From the NCBI RefSeq assembly GCF_009647655.1, contig NZ_WJFD01000007.1:248001-312000 (forward strand): 64,000 nucleotides of DNA. Direction: 5' to 3'. The notes beneath the pieces were generated by a model. That model had not been told where the DNA came from. It saw nothing but the letters and a program-made list of their open reading frames with translations, and made no database searches. The position numbers were made by a program, and so were the translations under genes. The number at the start of each line of letters is the position of its first letter. The first letter of the stretch is position 1. This document shows positions 52,234 through 61,499 of this stretch, piece after piece. The stretch comes from Chitinophaga sp. SYP-B3965. GTDB taxonomy: Bacteria; Bacteroidota; Bacteroidia; Chitinophagales; Chitinophagaceae.

Positions 52234-54668
52234 TATTTGCGGATCTCTGCCTGTAATTGCGTTTCGAAAGCTTTTATCAATTTATTCATCAGCGCATCCG
52301 TTTCCTGGTCTGTCAGGGTTTTCTGTTTGTCCTGGAACGTGAAGCTTACTGCATATGATTTTTTGCCTGCCCCGAGTTTTTCACTTTCAAAAACGTCGAA
52401 CAGGTTGATATGTTGCAATAGTGTTGTTTTCACGGAACGGGCGGCTGTTTCCACCGTTGCGAAACTCACTTGTTTATCTAATATCAAAGCCAGGTCTCTG
52501 CGAACAACCGGGAATTTGGTGATCTCTTCAAAGAAAGTATCCTTTGTTTGCAGCTGTTCCAGGATGGAGCTCCAGTAAAAGTCTGCATACAAAACTTCCT
52601 GTTTGATGTCGAACTCCTTCAGTTTTTGTGGCGTTACACTTCCAAATACTGCCACTACCTTACCGTTTACCGTGATGGTGAATGGTTTTGATAAGCCGTG
52701 TACGTCTGGGCCTACTTCCATTTGCGGGTTTTGCAAACCTAATACCTGCAACATGTTCTGCACATATCCTTTCAGGTAGTAGAAATCTACGGGTTGGGCT
52801 TTGTGCATCCAGGTTTCCGGTAATTTCTGACCGGTGAGGTAAAGGCTGAGGTGTTCTGTTTCCGGGTAATCGCCTACGGCTTCTTTGCGGTAGGTTTTAC
52901 CGAATTCGAAGAACAACAGATCGTCGTTCCTTCTGTTCAGATTGTAGGCAATCCGCTCCAGGCCTGTTTCCAGCATGGATGGGCGCATCGTGTCCAGGTC
53001 CGCACTCAGGCTATTGATCATCTTCACCAGGCTGTCCTGATCAAGGTGTTTATAATATTGACTATTAGTAATGGAGTTGGTGAAGATCTCTGAGAATCCG
53101 TTACCGGCCAGGTATTCCGCCATCTTTTCCTTCACACGTTCTTTGTCTGGCTGACTCTGGCGGGAAGGTACCATGTTAATGAATTCGGGGATGGGAATAT
53201 TATCCAGCCCGTCTATCCGCATCACTTCTTCCACGATATCTGCGGGAATGGTGATATCCGGTTTATGCAGGGGAACGGATACACGCAGCTGCGTGGCCGT
53301 TTCTGATTGGATGGTGAAACCAAGGCTGCACAGGATGTTCTTCACTTTTTCCGGTGCGTACTGGTGACCACTGAGTTTGTTAATGTATTGATAGGTAACG
53401 TCTACGCTGGCTTGTTCAGCAGGTACCGGATAAACGTCTGCCACTTCAGAAGCCGGGGCACCGTGTGCCAGTTCGCCGATGAGAGCTACTGCACGTTCCA
53501 GGGCAAATGGAGCAAGACCAATATCCACTCCTTTTTCGAAACGAACGGCTGCGTCTGTACGAAGACCATGACGTACGGATGTTTTACGGATACCGGTAGC
53601 GCTGAAATGTGCGCTTTCCAGGAAAATGCTGCTGGTAGTATCTTTTACGCCGGAACTGATGCCGCCGAAAACACCAGCTATACAAAGCGGGTTGTTTTCT
53701 CCGTCGCAGATCATCAGATCGCCTTCATCCAGTTTGCGTTCTTTTCCGTCTAAACTGAGGAAAGGGGTGCCGGTAGGGAGGTTCTGGATCACTACTTTGC
53801 CGCCTTTTATCTCTGCTGCATCAAATGCATGGAGGGGTTGGCCGGTTTCGTGAAGTACGTAATTGGTGATATCTACTATATTATTGATCGGGCGAACGCC
53901 GATGGCTTGCAATCTATGTTGTATCCAGGAAGGGGAAGGACCCACTTTTACCCCTGTGATACTTTGGCCGCAATAACGGGGGCAGGCCTCCGTGTTTTTC
54001 ACTTCAACGCCTATCTGCAAAGCGTTGGCAGCTTTGCTGGCAGCGCTGATACCAGGGCGGCGAACATGGTAGATCTGTGTATTTTCCTGGTTATTAAGGA
54101 AAGCACAGATATCTCTCGCTACCCCGATATGGCTCATGGCGTCCATATGGTTAGGGGTAAGACCTATCTCGAAAACCCAGTCCTGGGCCGGATTGAACAA
54201 TTCGCGGGCAGTTAAACCCGGTTGCAGCGCGGCATCCAGCACGAGGATACCATCATGGCCAGTGCCAAGGCCAATTTCATCTTCGGCGCAGATCATTCCG
54301 AAGCTTTCTGCTCCTCTGATCTTAGCCTTTTTCATGGTCATGGGTTCACCGGAAGCGGGGTAGATAGTAGAACCGATGGGGGCTACGATCACTTTTTGCC
54401 CTACGGCCACATTGGGTGCTCCGCAGACAATGCTGAGGGGCTCTCCGTTACCGATATTCACTTTGGTGAGACGTAATTTGTCTGCATCAGGATGTTTTTC
54501 CACACTCAGCACTTCCCCTACGATGAGGCCCTCAAGGCTTCCCTTCACACTTTCAAACCGCTCAAGGCTCTCTACTTCAAGGCCTACGGCTGTCAGGATC
54601 ACTGAAAGTTCTTCCGGAGTGGGTTTTACCGGCAAATAATCACATAACCAGTTATACGAAATTGTCAT
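52233..54668 (-). CDS. pheT: Phenylalanine--tRNA ligase beta subunit
   Basis: An 811-residue subunit of the (alpha-beta)2 enzyme. Parts: tRNA-binding OB domain (about 40-150, VVGEVLSVEKHPDADKLRLTKVNIG), B3/B4 editing region with GVEVKNTEACPRYCG and DITNYVLHETGQPLHAFDA, B5 (VDVTYQYINKLSGHQYAPEKVKNIL), the catalytic-like domain (LLFFEFGKTYR) and the C-terminal ferredoxin-anticodon-binding domain (KFPVVRRDLALILDKQVSF). The N-terminus MTISYNWLCDYLPVK is canonical. pheS is not adjacent. Confidence 0.97.
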   Translation of the reverse strand: MTISYNWLCDYLPVKPTPEELSVILTAVGLEVESLERFESVKGSLEGLIVGEVLSVEKHPDADKLRLTKVNIGNGEPLSIVCGAPNVAVGQKVIVAPIGSTIYPASGEPMTMKKAKIRGAESFGMICAEDEIGLGTGHDGILVLDAALQPGLTARELFNPAQDWVFEIGLTPNHMDAMSHIGVARDICAFLNNQENTQIYHVRRPGISAASKAANALQIGVEVKNTEACPRYCGQSITGVKVGPSPSWIQHRLQAIGVRPINNIVDITNYVLHETGQPLHAFDAAEIKGGKVVIQNLPTGTPFLSLDGKERKLDEGDLMICDGENNPLCIAGVFGGISSGVKDTTSSIFLESAHFSATGIRKTSVRHGLRTDAAVRFEKGVDIGLAPFALERAVALIGELAHGAPASEVADVYPVPAEQASVDVTYQYINKLSGHQYAPEKVKNILCSLGFTIQSETATQLRVSVPLHKPDITIPADIVEEVMRIDGLDNIPIPEFINMVPSRQSQPDKERVKEKMAEYLAGNGFSEIFTNSITNSQYYKHLDQDSLVKMINSLSADLDTMRPSMLETGLERIAYNLNRRNDDLLFFEFGKTYRKEAVGDYPETEHLSLYLTGQKLPETWMHKAQPVDFYYLKGYVQNMLQVLGLQNPQMEVGPDVHGLSKPFTITVNGKVVAVFGSVTPQKLKEFDIKQEVLYADFYWSSILEQLQTKDTFFEEITKFPVVRRDLALILDKQVSFATVETAARSVKTTLLQHINLFDVFESEKLGAGKKSYAVSFTFQDKQKTLTDQETDALMNKLIKAFETQLQAEIRK

Positions 54669-55150
54669 TTTTTATCCTTGTGGGCACCTGCGGTGCCGTT
54701 TTAATTTTGTGAAAATCAATTATTTCCGTCACATTTGCACCCCCATTGCGGAGAGAATTGTGCCGCGTAAAGTTAACAACTTCTGCTGTACGATAAGGGG
54801 GAAATTTACCCAAATAAATACAGAAAATCTTTTTGCACAAGATGTGTGAATAAACCGACCTTTGCTATGGATTTTCTGCTATTTTGGTGGATAACCGCGT
54901 ACGAAATAGTGGATAACCACCGTTTTGATGTAGTATAACGTGTGCATTGCGCACGGATAAATTTAGTTCCGGAAGAAAAGGGTTTTAATGAAATCTTCGG
55001 TTACCTTAGTTTTTCCGGCTTGAAAAAATTTACAATTTGTTAAAGAGGGTGAATGTTGATCAGATGCAAAATAGTTGTAAATGTATAAAGGCATAGGGTC
55101 ATCCAGTAACCATGATTTATTTCTTAACCTTATTAACGCACTAAATATAA
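54669..55150. other. Divergent intergenic region upstream of pheT and dnaB
   Basis: About 480 AT-rich bases without ORFs. It must hold promoters for both genes. It carries the DnaA-box-like repeats at 54845-54918 and a partial palindrome GTGCATTGCGCAC near 54940. No RNA gene was recognised. Confidence 0.65.
54845..54918. promoter_or_regulatory. Cluster of DnaA-box-like sequences upstream of dnaB
   Basis: TGTGAATAA (54845-54853) is the exact reverse complement of the DnaA box form TTATTCACA. GGTGGATAA (54886-54894) and AGTGGATAA (54908-54916) match TGTGGATAA at eight of nine places. The latter two are in a GTGGATAACC direct repeat spaced 22 bases (two helical turns). DnaA binding is inferred. 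Confidence 0.45.
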
Positions 55151-56728
55151 ATGGATCTCAATCTTAAGAAGGACCGTAATACGCGTCGCAAGCCGGGTAT
55201 TGATATTTCCACGATGGTGTATGGCAAAATCCCGCCACAGGCCAAAGAATTAGAGGAAGCTGTATTGGGCGCGCTCATGTTAGAGAAGGGGGCCTTTGAT
55301 ACAGTGATCGAGATCCTCAAACCAGAATGTTTTTACGTAGATGCCCACCAGAAGATCTTTGCCTGTATGCAAAGATTAGCGGCCAAGTCTGTTCCGGTGG
55401 ATATCCTCACGGTAGTGGAAGAGTTGAAATCTTCTGCAGACCTCGAGGCAGTTGGAGGCCCTTTCTTTGTTACCCGGCTCACCAACATGGTGGTATCTTC
55501 CGCCAATATTGAAGCGCATGCGCGTATCGTATTGCAGAAATTCATTCAGCGGGAGCTGATCCGCATCTCCGGAGAGATCATCAGTGAATCCTATGAGGAT
55601 ACAGCTGATGTGTTCGACCTGCTGGACCAGGCAGAATCCAAACTATTTGAAATCACTAATAATCACCTCCGTAAGAACTACGACTCCATCGACCGTGTGT
55701 TGGTGAATACGCTCAAACGTATTGAGGACTTGCGGAATAAAGGAGATGATATCACCGGGGTACCGTCTGGTTTCCCCACACTGGACAAGATCACGTATGG
55801 CTGGCAGCCTTCGGATCTGATCATCATCGCGGCCCGTCCCTCTGTGGGTAAAACGGCGTTCGCGCTGAACCTTGCCAGGAATGCGGCTTTGCATCCCAAA
55901 TTCCCGAAAGGGGCGGTTGTATTTTCGCTGGAGATGTCCAGCGGACAGCTGGTACAGAGGATCCTGGCCGCAGAGTCTGAAATAAAACTCGAAAAGATCA
56001 CCAGGGGTAAACTGGAAGAGCATGAGATGCGGAAACTGATGACCCATGGTATTGAAAGACTGGCCAAGGCGCCCATCTTTATAGATGATACACCCGGTCT
56101 GAACATCTTTGAATTACGCGCGAAATGTAGGAGGCTGGTACATAACCATGGAGTTGGGATCATCATCATCGACTACCTTCAATTGATGAGTGGTGGCGGA
56201 GATGGCAAGAACTCCAACCGGGAGCAGGAGATCAGTAAGATCTCGCGTGACCTGAAAGGATTGGCGAAAGAGTTGATGGTGCCGGTTATTGCACTTTCCC
56301 AGTTGAGCCGGGATGTGGAGAAACGGAAGGATGGTAATAAAATGCCGCAGTTGAGTGACCTTCGGGAATCTGGTGCGATCGAGCAGGATGCGGATATGGT
56401 AATGTTCCTTTACCGTCCTGAATATTATGAGATCACCACCAATGAAATGGGTGAATCCAATAAAGGGGAAACACACGTAAGGATCGCGAAACACCGGAAT
56501 GGTCAGCTGGATACCGTGAAGCTCAGGGCTGTACTGGAATACCAACGTTTTGAAGATGATGGTCCGGTGGATGGCCCGCCAAGCACAGGTGGTAATTCCT
56601 TTGCAGGAATGAATAAGAACCGCGGCGGTGGCGGAGAACATGACGAAGCGAAGATCTTCATCCAGAAAGGATCGAAGATGAATGATATGAATTTTGATGA
56701 TGACGCATTCGGAGATGCACCGTTCTAA
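55151..56728 (+). CDS. dnaB: Replicative DNA helicase DnaB
   Basis: A 525-residue hexameric helicase. The N-terminal domain (about 25-130, PPQAKELEEAVLGALMLEKGAFD) binds primase; the RecA-like domain has Walker A ARPSVGKTAF, Walker B-type IIIIDYLQLMSG, SQLSRDVEKR and DLRESGAIEQDADMVMFLYR. The last 60 residues are a Gly/Asn-rich linker ending FDDDAFGDAPF, resembling the acidic tip of SSB. Upstream are DnaA-box-like repeats. A terminator follows. Confidence 0.97.
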   Translation: MDLNLKKDRNTRRKPGIDISTMVYGKIPPQAKELEEAVLGALMLEKGAFDTVIEILKPECFYVDAHQKIFACMQRLAAKSVPVDILTVVEELKSSADLEAVGGPFFVTRLTNMVVSSANIEAHARIVLQKFIQRELIRISGEIISESYEDTADVFDLLDQAESKLFEITNNHLRKNYDSIDRVLVNTLKRIEDLRNKGDDITGVPSGFPTLDKITYGWQPSDLIIIAARPSVGKTAFALNLARNAALHPKFPKGAVVFSLEMSSGQLVQRILAAESEIKLEKITRGKLEEHEMRKLMTHGIERLAKAPIFIDDTPGLNIFELRAKCRRLVHNHGVGIIIIDYLQLMSGGGDGKNSNREQEISKISRDLKGLAKELMVPVIALSQLSRDVEKRKDGNKMPQLSDLRESGAIEQDADMVMFLYRPEYYEITTNEMGESNKGETHVRIAKHRNGQLDTVKLRAVLEYQRFEDDGPVDGPPSTGGNSFAGMNKNRGGGGEHDEAKIFIQKGSKMNDMNFDDDAFGDAPF

Positions 56729-56747
56729 CGGAGCGTTTTAAATAACT

Positions 56748-56782
56748 GAAAGCCGCCATCATAACAGATGACGGCTTTTTTT
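56748..56782 (+). terminator. Terminator after dnaB
   Basis: GAAAGCCGCCATC and GATGACGGCTTT pair with one mismatch around ATAACA and are followed by TTTTTT. Confidence 0.75.
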
Positions 56783-56794
56783 ATGAATAGAAAA

Positions 56795-58147
56795 ATGAAG
56801 AAACTATATACAAAGTACAAACCCCATTACAAAGATAATTTCCACCTTGCTTACCCGGTTGTTATCTCCCAATTAGGCCACACGTTAGTAGGGCTGAGTG
56901 ACAGTATCATCATCGGCCATACAGGTAAAGTGCCCCTGGCCGCTGTGGCATTGGGAACAGGGCTGTTCACCATTTTCATGGTAACAGGGATTGGCATTTC
57001 TTATGGCCTTACACCTTTAATAGCACAGGAAAATGGACGTGGCAATCGCTCTATCTGCGGGCGTTTGCTGGCACATAGCTTTGTGATCAATATGATCACG
57101 GGCATCGTATTATTTGGTTTGATCCTGCTCACCGCGCATAACCTCTTCCGGATGGATCAGGCTGCAGACGTGGCTGCGCAGGCAAAAGTGTTCTTACAAT
57201 ACCTCGCGTATTCCTTCATCCCGCTGATGGTGTTCCTCACTTTCAAACAATTCGCAGAAGGGCTGGGTTTTACGCGGCAGGCCATGAACATCAGTATCCT
57301 GGGGAATGTATTGAACATCGTACTGGGCATTACTTTGGTATATGGTTTTGATATGGGGATTGCGGGAGTGGGTATCGCCACTTTCACAGACCGTTTGCTG
57401 ATGGGCATTACCATGGCCTGGTATGTATTAAGCTCTCCGCGATTTAAAGAATACCTGCAAACATTTAACCTGCGGGAGATTAAAACTAACACTTTGAAAA
57501 AGATAGCCGGCATGGGGATACCAGTGGCGTTGCAATATGTTTTTGAAGTGAGTGCTTTCAGTGGAGCCGCTATCATGGTGGGCTGGATCGGTTCTGCGGA
57601 ACTGGCGGCACATCAGATCGCACTGAGCCTGGCCGCCATGACTTATATGATGGCGAGCGGGATTTCGGCCGCAGCGGGTATCCGCAGCGGGAATAATTTA
57701 GGTAAAGGGAATTTCATGGACCTGCGCAGATCTGCTATTGCCAGTTATCATATGGTATTGGTGCTGATGGGTTGTGCAGCCGTATTTTTCATGGTGTTCA
57801 AACAGTTGCTGCCTTCCTTTTATATACAGGACGATGCTGTGATACATATTGCTTCCGGGTTACTGGTGATCGCTGCTTTCTTTCAGTTATTTGATGGAAC
57901 GCAAGTTGTTGGGCTGGGGGTGCTAAGAGGATTGGGAGATGTGAAAGCGCCTACTATTATTACCATGCTGGCTTATTGGGGATTAGGGATACCGGTAGGG
58001 TACATCTTAGGGATCAAATTGAATTATGGCGTGTATGGCGTATGGTGGGGATTGCTGCTGGGTTTGCTGGTGGCTTCCGTTTTGCTCTTCTTCCGTTTTC
58101 AATCCATCACCCGCAAATTGGAACAACAACAACCCGAAAAGATATAA
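56795..58147 (+). CDS. MATE-family efflux transporter
   Basis: A 450-residue membrane protein with twelve helices, an exporter of cationic drugs or metabolites driven by sodium or protons. Opening AYPVVISQLGHTLVGLSDSIIIGHTG and GLTPLIAQENGRGNR are the family patterns in both halves (second half SGAAIMVGWIGSAELAAHQIALSLAAMTYMMASGISAAAGIRSGNNLG). The start is 56795; 56783 is possible but would abut the terminator T-run. Substrate not predictable. Confidence 0.92.
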   Translation: MKKLYTKYKPHYKDNFHLAYPVVISQLGHTLVGLSDSIIIGHTGKVPLAAVALGTGLFTIFMVTGIGISYGLTPLIAQENGRGNRSICGRLLAHSFVINMITGIVLFGLILLTAHNLFRMDQAADVAAQAKVFLQYLAYSFIPLMVFLTFKQFAEGLGFTRQAMNISILGNVLNIVLGITLVYGFDMGIAGVGIATFTDRLLMGITMAWYVLSSPRFKEYLQTFNLREIKTNTLKKIAGMGIPVALQYVFEVSAFSGAAIMVGWIGSAELAAHQIALSLAAMTYMMASGISAAAGIRSGNNLGKGNFMDLRRSAIASYHMVLVLMGCAAVFFMVFKQLLPSFYIQDDAVIHIASGLLVIAAFFQLFDGTQVVGLGVLRGLGDVKAPTIITMLAYWGLGIPVGYILGIKLNYGVYGVWWGLLLGLLVASVLLFFRFQSITRKLEQQQPEKI

Positions 58148-58156
58148 TTTTACAGG

Positions 58157-58858
58157 ATGGAGTTACCGGTTTTTTACGCCAAAGATCTATTATCCAGCCA
58201 GGGTTTTTATACCATGGATGAACCTACGTCTAAATACTGCATCCAGGTGTTGCGCAATGAAAAGGGAGATAACGTGTTGCTGGCAGATGGTAAGGGCACC
58301 CGTTATGAAGCGGTGATCACAGATGATCATCGGAAAAAATGCGTGGTGCAAATAAACTCGCATGTAACCATGCCCTCACCAGTTCCAACACTACGTATAG
58401 CCATCGCTTTTACCAAGAATACCTCCCGCATGGAATGGTTTCTCGAGAAAGCAGTGGAGATTGGGATCAGCGAGATCATTCCTTTGATCACCCAACGTAC
58501 AGAAAAAGAACGTTTGAAAACAGAACGGCTTGAGAATATATTAGTGTCCGCTATGCTGCAATCCAAACAATGGTATTTGCCGGCGTTAGCAGAACCGCAG
58601 CCGTTTGAAAAAGCTTTAACCGGGGAACAAAAGTTAATAGCCCATTGCCTGCCAGATGAAAAGAAACACCTACTGGATGTGATGCTCCCGGGAAAGGATA
58701 CACTGTTATTCATTGGCCCGGAAGGAGATTTCACCCCGGAGGAAATAACGTTAGCGCTGGAAAAGGGATGTTTGCCTGTATCGTTAGGAGATACCCGTTT
58801 GAGAACAGAAACAGCAGGCGTGGTGGGTTGTACGCTAATGGCGGCGGTAAACAGATAA
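58157..58858 (+). CDS. rsmE: 16S rRNA (uracil-1498-N3)-methyltransferase RsmE
   Basis: A 233-residue SPOUT-fold methyltransferase. The N-terminal PUA-like region (FYTMDEPTSKYCIQVLRNEKGDNVLLADGKGTRYEAVI) and the AdoMet-binding trefoil knot (LLFIGPEGDFTPEEI and VSLGDTRLRTETAGV) are typical, as are the KAVEIGISEIIPL helix and the ERLKTERLENILVSAMLQSKQWYLP region. It starts nine bases after the MATE stop and may be co-transcribed. Confidence 0.94.
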   Translation: MELPVFYAKDLLSSQGFYTMDEPTSKYCIQVLRNEKGDNVLLADGKGTRYEAVITDDHRKKCVVQINSHVTMPSPVPTLRIAIAFTKNTSRMEWFLEKAVEIGISEIIPLITQRTEKERLKTERLENILVSAMLQSKQWYLPALAEPQPFEKALTGEQKLIAHCLPDEKKHLLDVMLPGKDTLLFIGPEGDFTPEEITLALEKGCLPVSLGDTRLRTETAGVVGCTLMAAVNR

Positions 58859-58924
58859 TTTCGTATATTCAAGAAGAAACTCCCTCTCTCCGATATTATT
58901 TTAACCTGCCTTCACATAGGGTCA

Positions 58925-58957
58925 TCAAAGCTCTCTCAAAGCTCTTTCAAAGCTTCC
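58925..58957. repeat. Short tandem 11-base repeat (three copies)
   Basis: TCAAAGCTCTC, TCAAAGCTCTT and TCAAAGCTTCC stand head to tail, 67 bases after the rsmE stop. The period of 11 is close to one helical turn. Function unknown. Confidence 0.7.
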
Positions 58958-58996
58958 TCATTGCTCCGGGGTAAATGGTTAATATAGTATAAGAAA

Positions 58997-59021
58997 GAGG
59001 CGGTCCTACCAGAACCGCCTC
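58997..59021 (-). terminator. Terminator after the terC-like gene
   Basis: GAGGCGGT and ACCGCCTC arms around CCTACCAGA, followed on the - strand by TTTCTTA. Confidence 0.7.
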
Positions 59022-59035
59022 CATTAGTATAATGA

Positions 59036-59812
59036 CTATTTTTCTCCATCTTTCAGTTGCGGTTCCCGCAATTCCACCGGTGCCTGCGTTTTCTTCCGCA
59101 TCTTCATATTCAACAACTCCACTGCAAAAGAGAAGGCCATAGCAAAGTATACATAGTTCTTCAGGTGAAGATCATGTACCGCCTCAGGGTTCCAGCCTTC
59201 CATGAGTAAGATACCACCTACCATGATGAGGAAGGACAGGGCCAGCATTTTCAGGGTAGGGTGTTTATGGATAAAGGCGCTGATCCTGGGTGCAAAAGAG
59301 AACATGATGAACATGGCAATCACTACCGCCACGATCATGATCTCAATATGTTTAGCCAGCCCTACGGCCGTGATGATACTGTCGAATGAAAACACCATGT
59401 CTATAATGATGATCTGCCCTACTACGTTAGCAAGAGAGGCAGCACCTTTCCCGTTGGCTTTAGGGCCTGATTCATCTTCCCCTTCCAGTTTATGATGGAT
59501 CTCCAGCGTGGTTTTAACTAACAGGAATAAACCACCGGCCAGCATGATGAGGTCCCGCAGGCTGATGCCTTTGTCTCCAATATGAAACAATGGATTCACG
59601 GCCCTTACGATATAACCGATAAATACAAGGAGTACCACGCGAACGGCTATCCCAGTGAACATCCAGATGCGCCTGGCCTGGTTCCTTTTGTGTTCAGGCA
59701 AGCGGTTCATCACGATGGAAACAAAAATAACATTGTCTATCCCCAGTACTATTTCCATTAAGGTTAACGTGAAGAGGCTGATAAGAGAATCAACGGTTAA
59801 TAATTCCTGCAT
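59036..59812 (-). CDS. TerC-family integral membrane protein
   Basis: A 258-residue protein with seven or eight helices. The two Asp-rich family motifs are MEIVLGIDNVIFVSI near the start and IDMVFSFDSIITAVGLA in the second half. TerC proteins are linked to metal (manganese) export to secreted enzymes and to tellurite resistance in some bacteria; nothing here tells which. It is co-oriented with pyrD, nine bases after it, and may share its transcript. Confidence 0.9.
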   Translation of the reverse strand: MQELLTVDSLISLFTLTLMEIVLGIDNVIFVSIVMNRLPEHKRNQARRIWMFTGIAVRVVLLVFIGYIVRAVNPLFHIGDKGISLRDLIMLAGGLFLLVKTTLEIHHKLEGEDESGPKANGKGAASLANVVGQIIIIDMVFSFDSIITAVGLAKHIEIMIVAVVIAMFIMFSFAPRISAFIHKHPTLKMLALSFLIMVGGILLMEGWNPEAVHDLHLKNYVYFAMAFSFAVELLNMKMRKKTQAPVELREPQLKDGEK

Positions 59813-59820
59813 ATATATGT

Positions 59821-60852
59821 TTATGATTGTTGAGTTAAACCCTGGCAGATCTTTTTCACAATAGTGGGTCCCTCATAAATGAAGCCAGTATATACTTGTA
59901 CCAAAGATGCCCCGGCATCCAGTTTTTCCTGGGCATCTGCTGCGGTGAAAATACCACCCACCGCAATGATAGGGATTTTTCCGCCGGAATGTTGATGAAT
60001 ATACCGGATCACTTCCGTAGCTCTTTCTTTTACAGGTAATCCGCTGAGGCCGCCGGCACCGATCTTTTGTAAGGTGGCATCATCAGTTTGCAGGTCTTCA
60101 CGACGGATAGTGGTATTGGCCGCTACAATGCCTGCCAGTCCGGTTTCCTGCACTATTTCAATGATATCGTCCAGCTGTTCCTGTGTAAGGTCAGGCGCAA
60201 TTTTGAGGAGGATGGGTTTGGGTTTGCTCTTTTGTGCGTTGAGCGTTTGCAGGTGATGCAGCAATTGCTTGAGGGGTTCTTTCTCCTGCAAAGCCCTCAG
60301 GCCCGGCGTATTGGGGGAGCTTACATTCACCACGAAATAATCCACCACGTCAAAGAGGGCATGAAAACATTTCTCGTAATCACTTACCGCCTCTTCGTTG
60401 GGCGTTAGTTTGTTCTTGCCGATGTTGCCACCAATAATAATGTTGGCGCGTTTCTTTAATAAACGTTTGGCGGCAGAGCGGGCGCCTTCATTATTAAAGC
60501 CCATGCGGTTGATCAGGGCTTTGTCTTCCGGCAACCGGAACAGCCGTGGCTGATCGTTACCAGCCTGCGGGAGGGGGGTAACAGTGCCAATTTCAACAAA
60601 TCCAAAGCCCAGGTGTGCCAGTTCATCAATGAACCGGGCATCTTTATCAAACCCGGCGGCGAGGCCAACAGGGTTTTTAAAGGTCAATCCCCAGAGGGTT
60701 CGCTCCAGTCCATTGTTTTTTGGCTGGCAGAATGCGTCCAGCACATTTTTGCCAAAGGGCAGCGCATTGATCACCTTAAGTCCCCTCATTACTCCGTAGT
60801 GAATACTTTCCGGGGGAAAACTGAAAAGTATTTTTTTAATAAAGCCGTACAT
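59821..60852 (-). CDS. pyrD: Dihydroorotate dehydrogenase (quinone), class 2
   Basis: A 343-residue FMN enzyme of pyrimidine synthesis that passes electrons to the membrane quinone. Class 2 signs: amphipathic N-terminus (MYGFIKKILFSFPPESIHYGVM), GLAAGFDKDARFIDELAHLGFGFVEIGTVTPLPQAGNDQPRLFRL, the catalytic Ser in VNVSSPNTPGLR, and the FMN-binding GAGGLSGLPV and IIAVGGIFTAADAQEKLDAGASLVQVYTGF. The open frame runs to 60924, but the extra 24 residues would overlap the sigma-factor promoter and are not family-like. Confidence 0.95.
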   Translation of the reverse strand: MYGFIKKILFSFPPESIHYGVMRGLKVINALPFGKNVLDAFCQPKNNGLERTLWGLTFKNPVGLAAGFDKDARFIDELAHLGFGFVEIGTVTPLPQAGNDQPRLFRLPEDKALINRMGFNNEGARSAAKRLLKKRANIIIGGNIGKNKLTPNEEAVSDYEKCFHALFDVVDYFVVNVSSPNTPGLRALQEKEPLKQLLHHLQTLNAQKSKPKPILLKIAPDLTQEQLDDIIEIVQETGLAGIVAANTTIRREDLQTDDATLQKIGAGGLSGLPVKERATEVIRYIHQHSGGKIPIIAVGGIFTAADAQEKLDAGASLVQVYTGFIYEGPTIVKKICQGLTQQS

Positions 60853-60887
60853 GTGGGGCAAAGATATAAAATCGGGGAGAATCGCTA

Positions 60888-60919
60888 TTTGGTTAATCAG
60901 CGGTAGCCACATATTTTTG
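60888..60919 (+). promoter_or_regulatory. Promoter of the ECF sigma factor gene (TTTG-N20-TATTTTTG)
   Basis: TTTG at 60888-60891 and TATTTTTG at 60912-60919 fit the Bacteroidota promoter consensus in both boxes and spacing. The start codon at 60933 follows almost at once, so the leader is very short. Confidence 0.7.
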
Positions 60920-60932
60920 CCCACGTTATAAT

Positions 60933-61439
60933 ATGTTGGAGCTCCATACTTTCGAAAGGATTTTTAAAGAGCACCATACTCATTGCCTGGCATTCGCCAC
61001 CCATTATATTGGTGATCCCTATGAGGCAGAAGAGGTAGTGCAGCTTGTATTTTCCCAGCTTTGGGAAAAGCGGGCAAGCATTGCCATACTGGGTTCCGAG
61101 CGGTCTTATCTCTTTTCCGCTATCCGGAATACGGCTATCAGCCAGTGGCGGAAACAAAATGTACGGTCAGAAAAAGAAACTTCTTTTGGCAAAATGCAGG
61201 ATGTGGAGGTGCATTTGTCCCTTCAGGCGCGGGAATTGGAGAACAAACTGGAAGCGGCACTGGAAAAGTTGCCGGAGCGTTGCCGGGAGGTTTTTGTACT
61301 GAGCCGCAAGCAGCAGCTGAAATATGCGGAGATAGCCAGTGTGATGAATATTTCTGTTAAAACCGTTGAAAATCAAATGGGTAAGGCCCTGAAGATCCTC
61401 CACCAGGAGTTAAAGGAGTACCTGAATCTTTTTTTATAA
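60933..61439 (+). CDS. FecI-like ECF RNA polymerase sigma factor
   Basis: A 168-residue sigma-70 factor of the ECF type: region 2 (FERIFKEHHTHCLAFATHYIGDPYEAEEVVQLVFSQLWEKR) and region 4 (LEAALEKLPERCREVFVLSRKQQLKYAEIASVMNISVKTVENQM). In Bacteroidota such a sigma, an anti-sigma (next gene) and a TonB receptor (after it) form a surface-signalling trio that turns on uptake genes when the ligand arrives. Confidence 0.94.
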   Translation: MLELHTFERIFKEHHTHCLAFATHYIGDPYEAEEVVQLVFSQLWEKRASIAILGSERSYLFSAIRNTAISQWRKQNVRSEKETSFGKMQDVEVHLSLQARELENKLEAALEKLPERCREVFVLSRKQQLKYAEIASVMNISVKTVENQMGKALKILHQELKEYLNLFL

Positions 61440-61499
61440 TAGGGGTAGGATGTTATTGCAGGCGTCCTCTTCCCGAAACTGATAACATTACAACTGTTC

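Noticed and set aside
54669..55150. Possible chromosomal origin
   Set aside because: Only three DnaA-box-like matches, no AT-rich unwinding element with DnaA trios recognised and no dnaA gene nearby.
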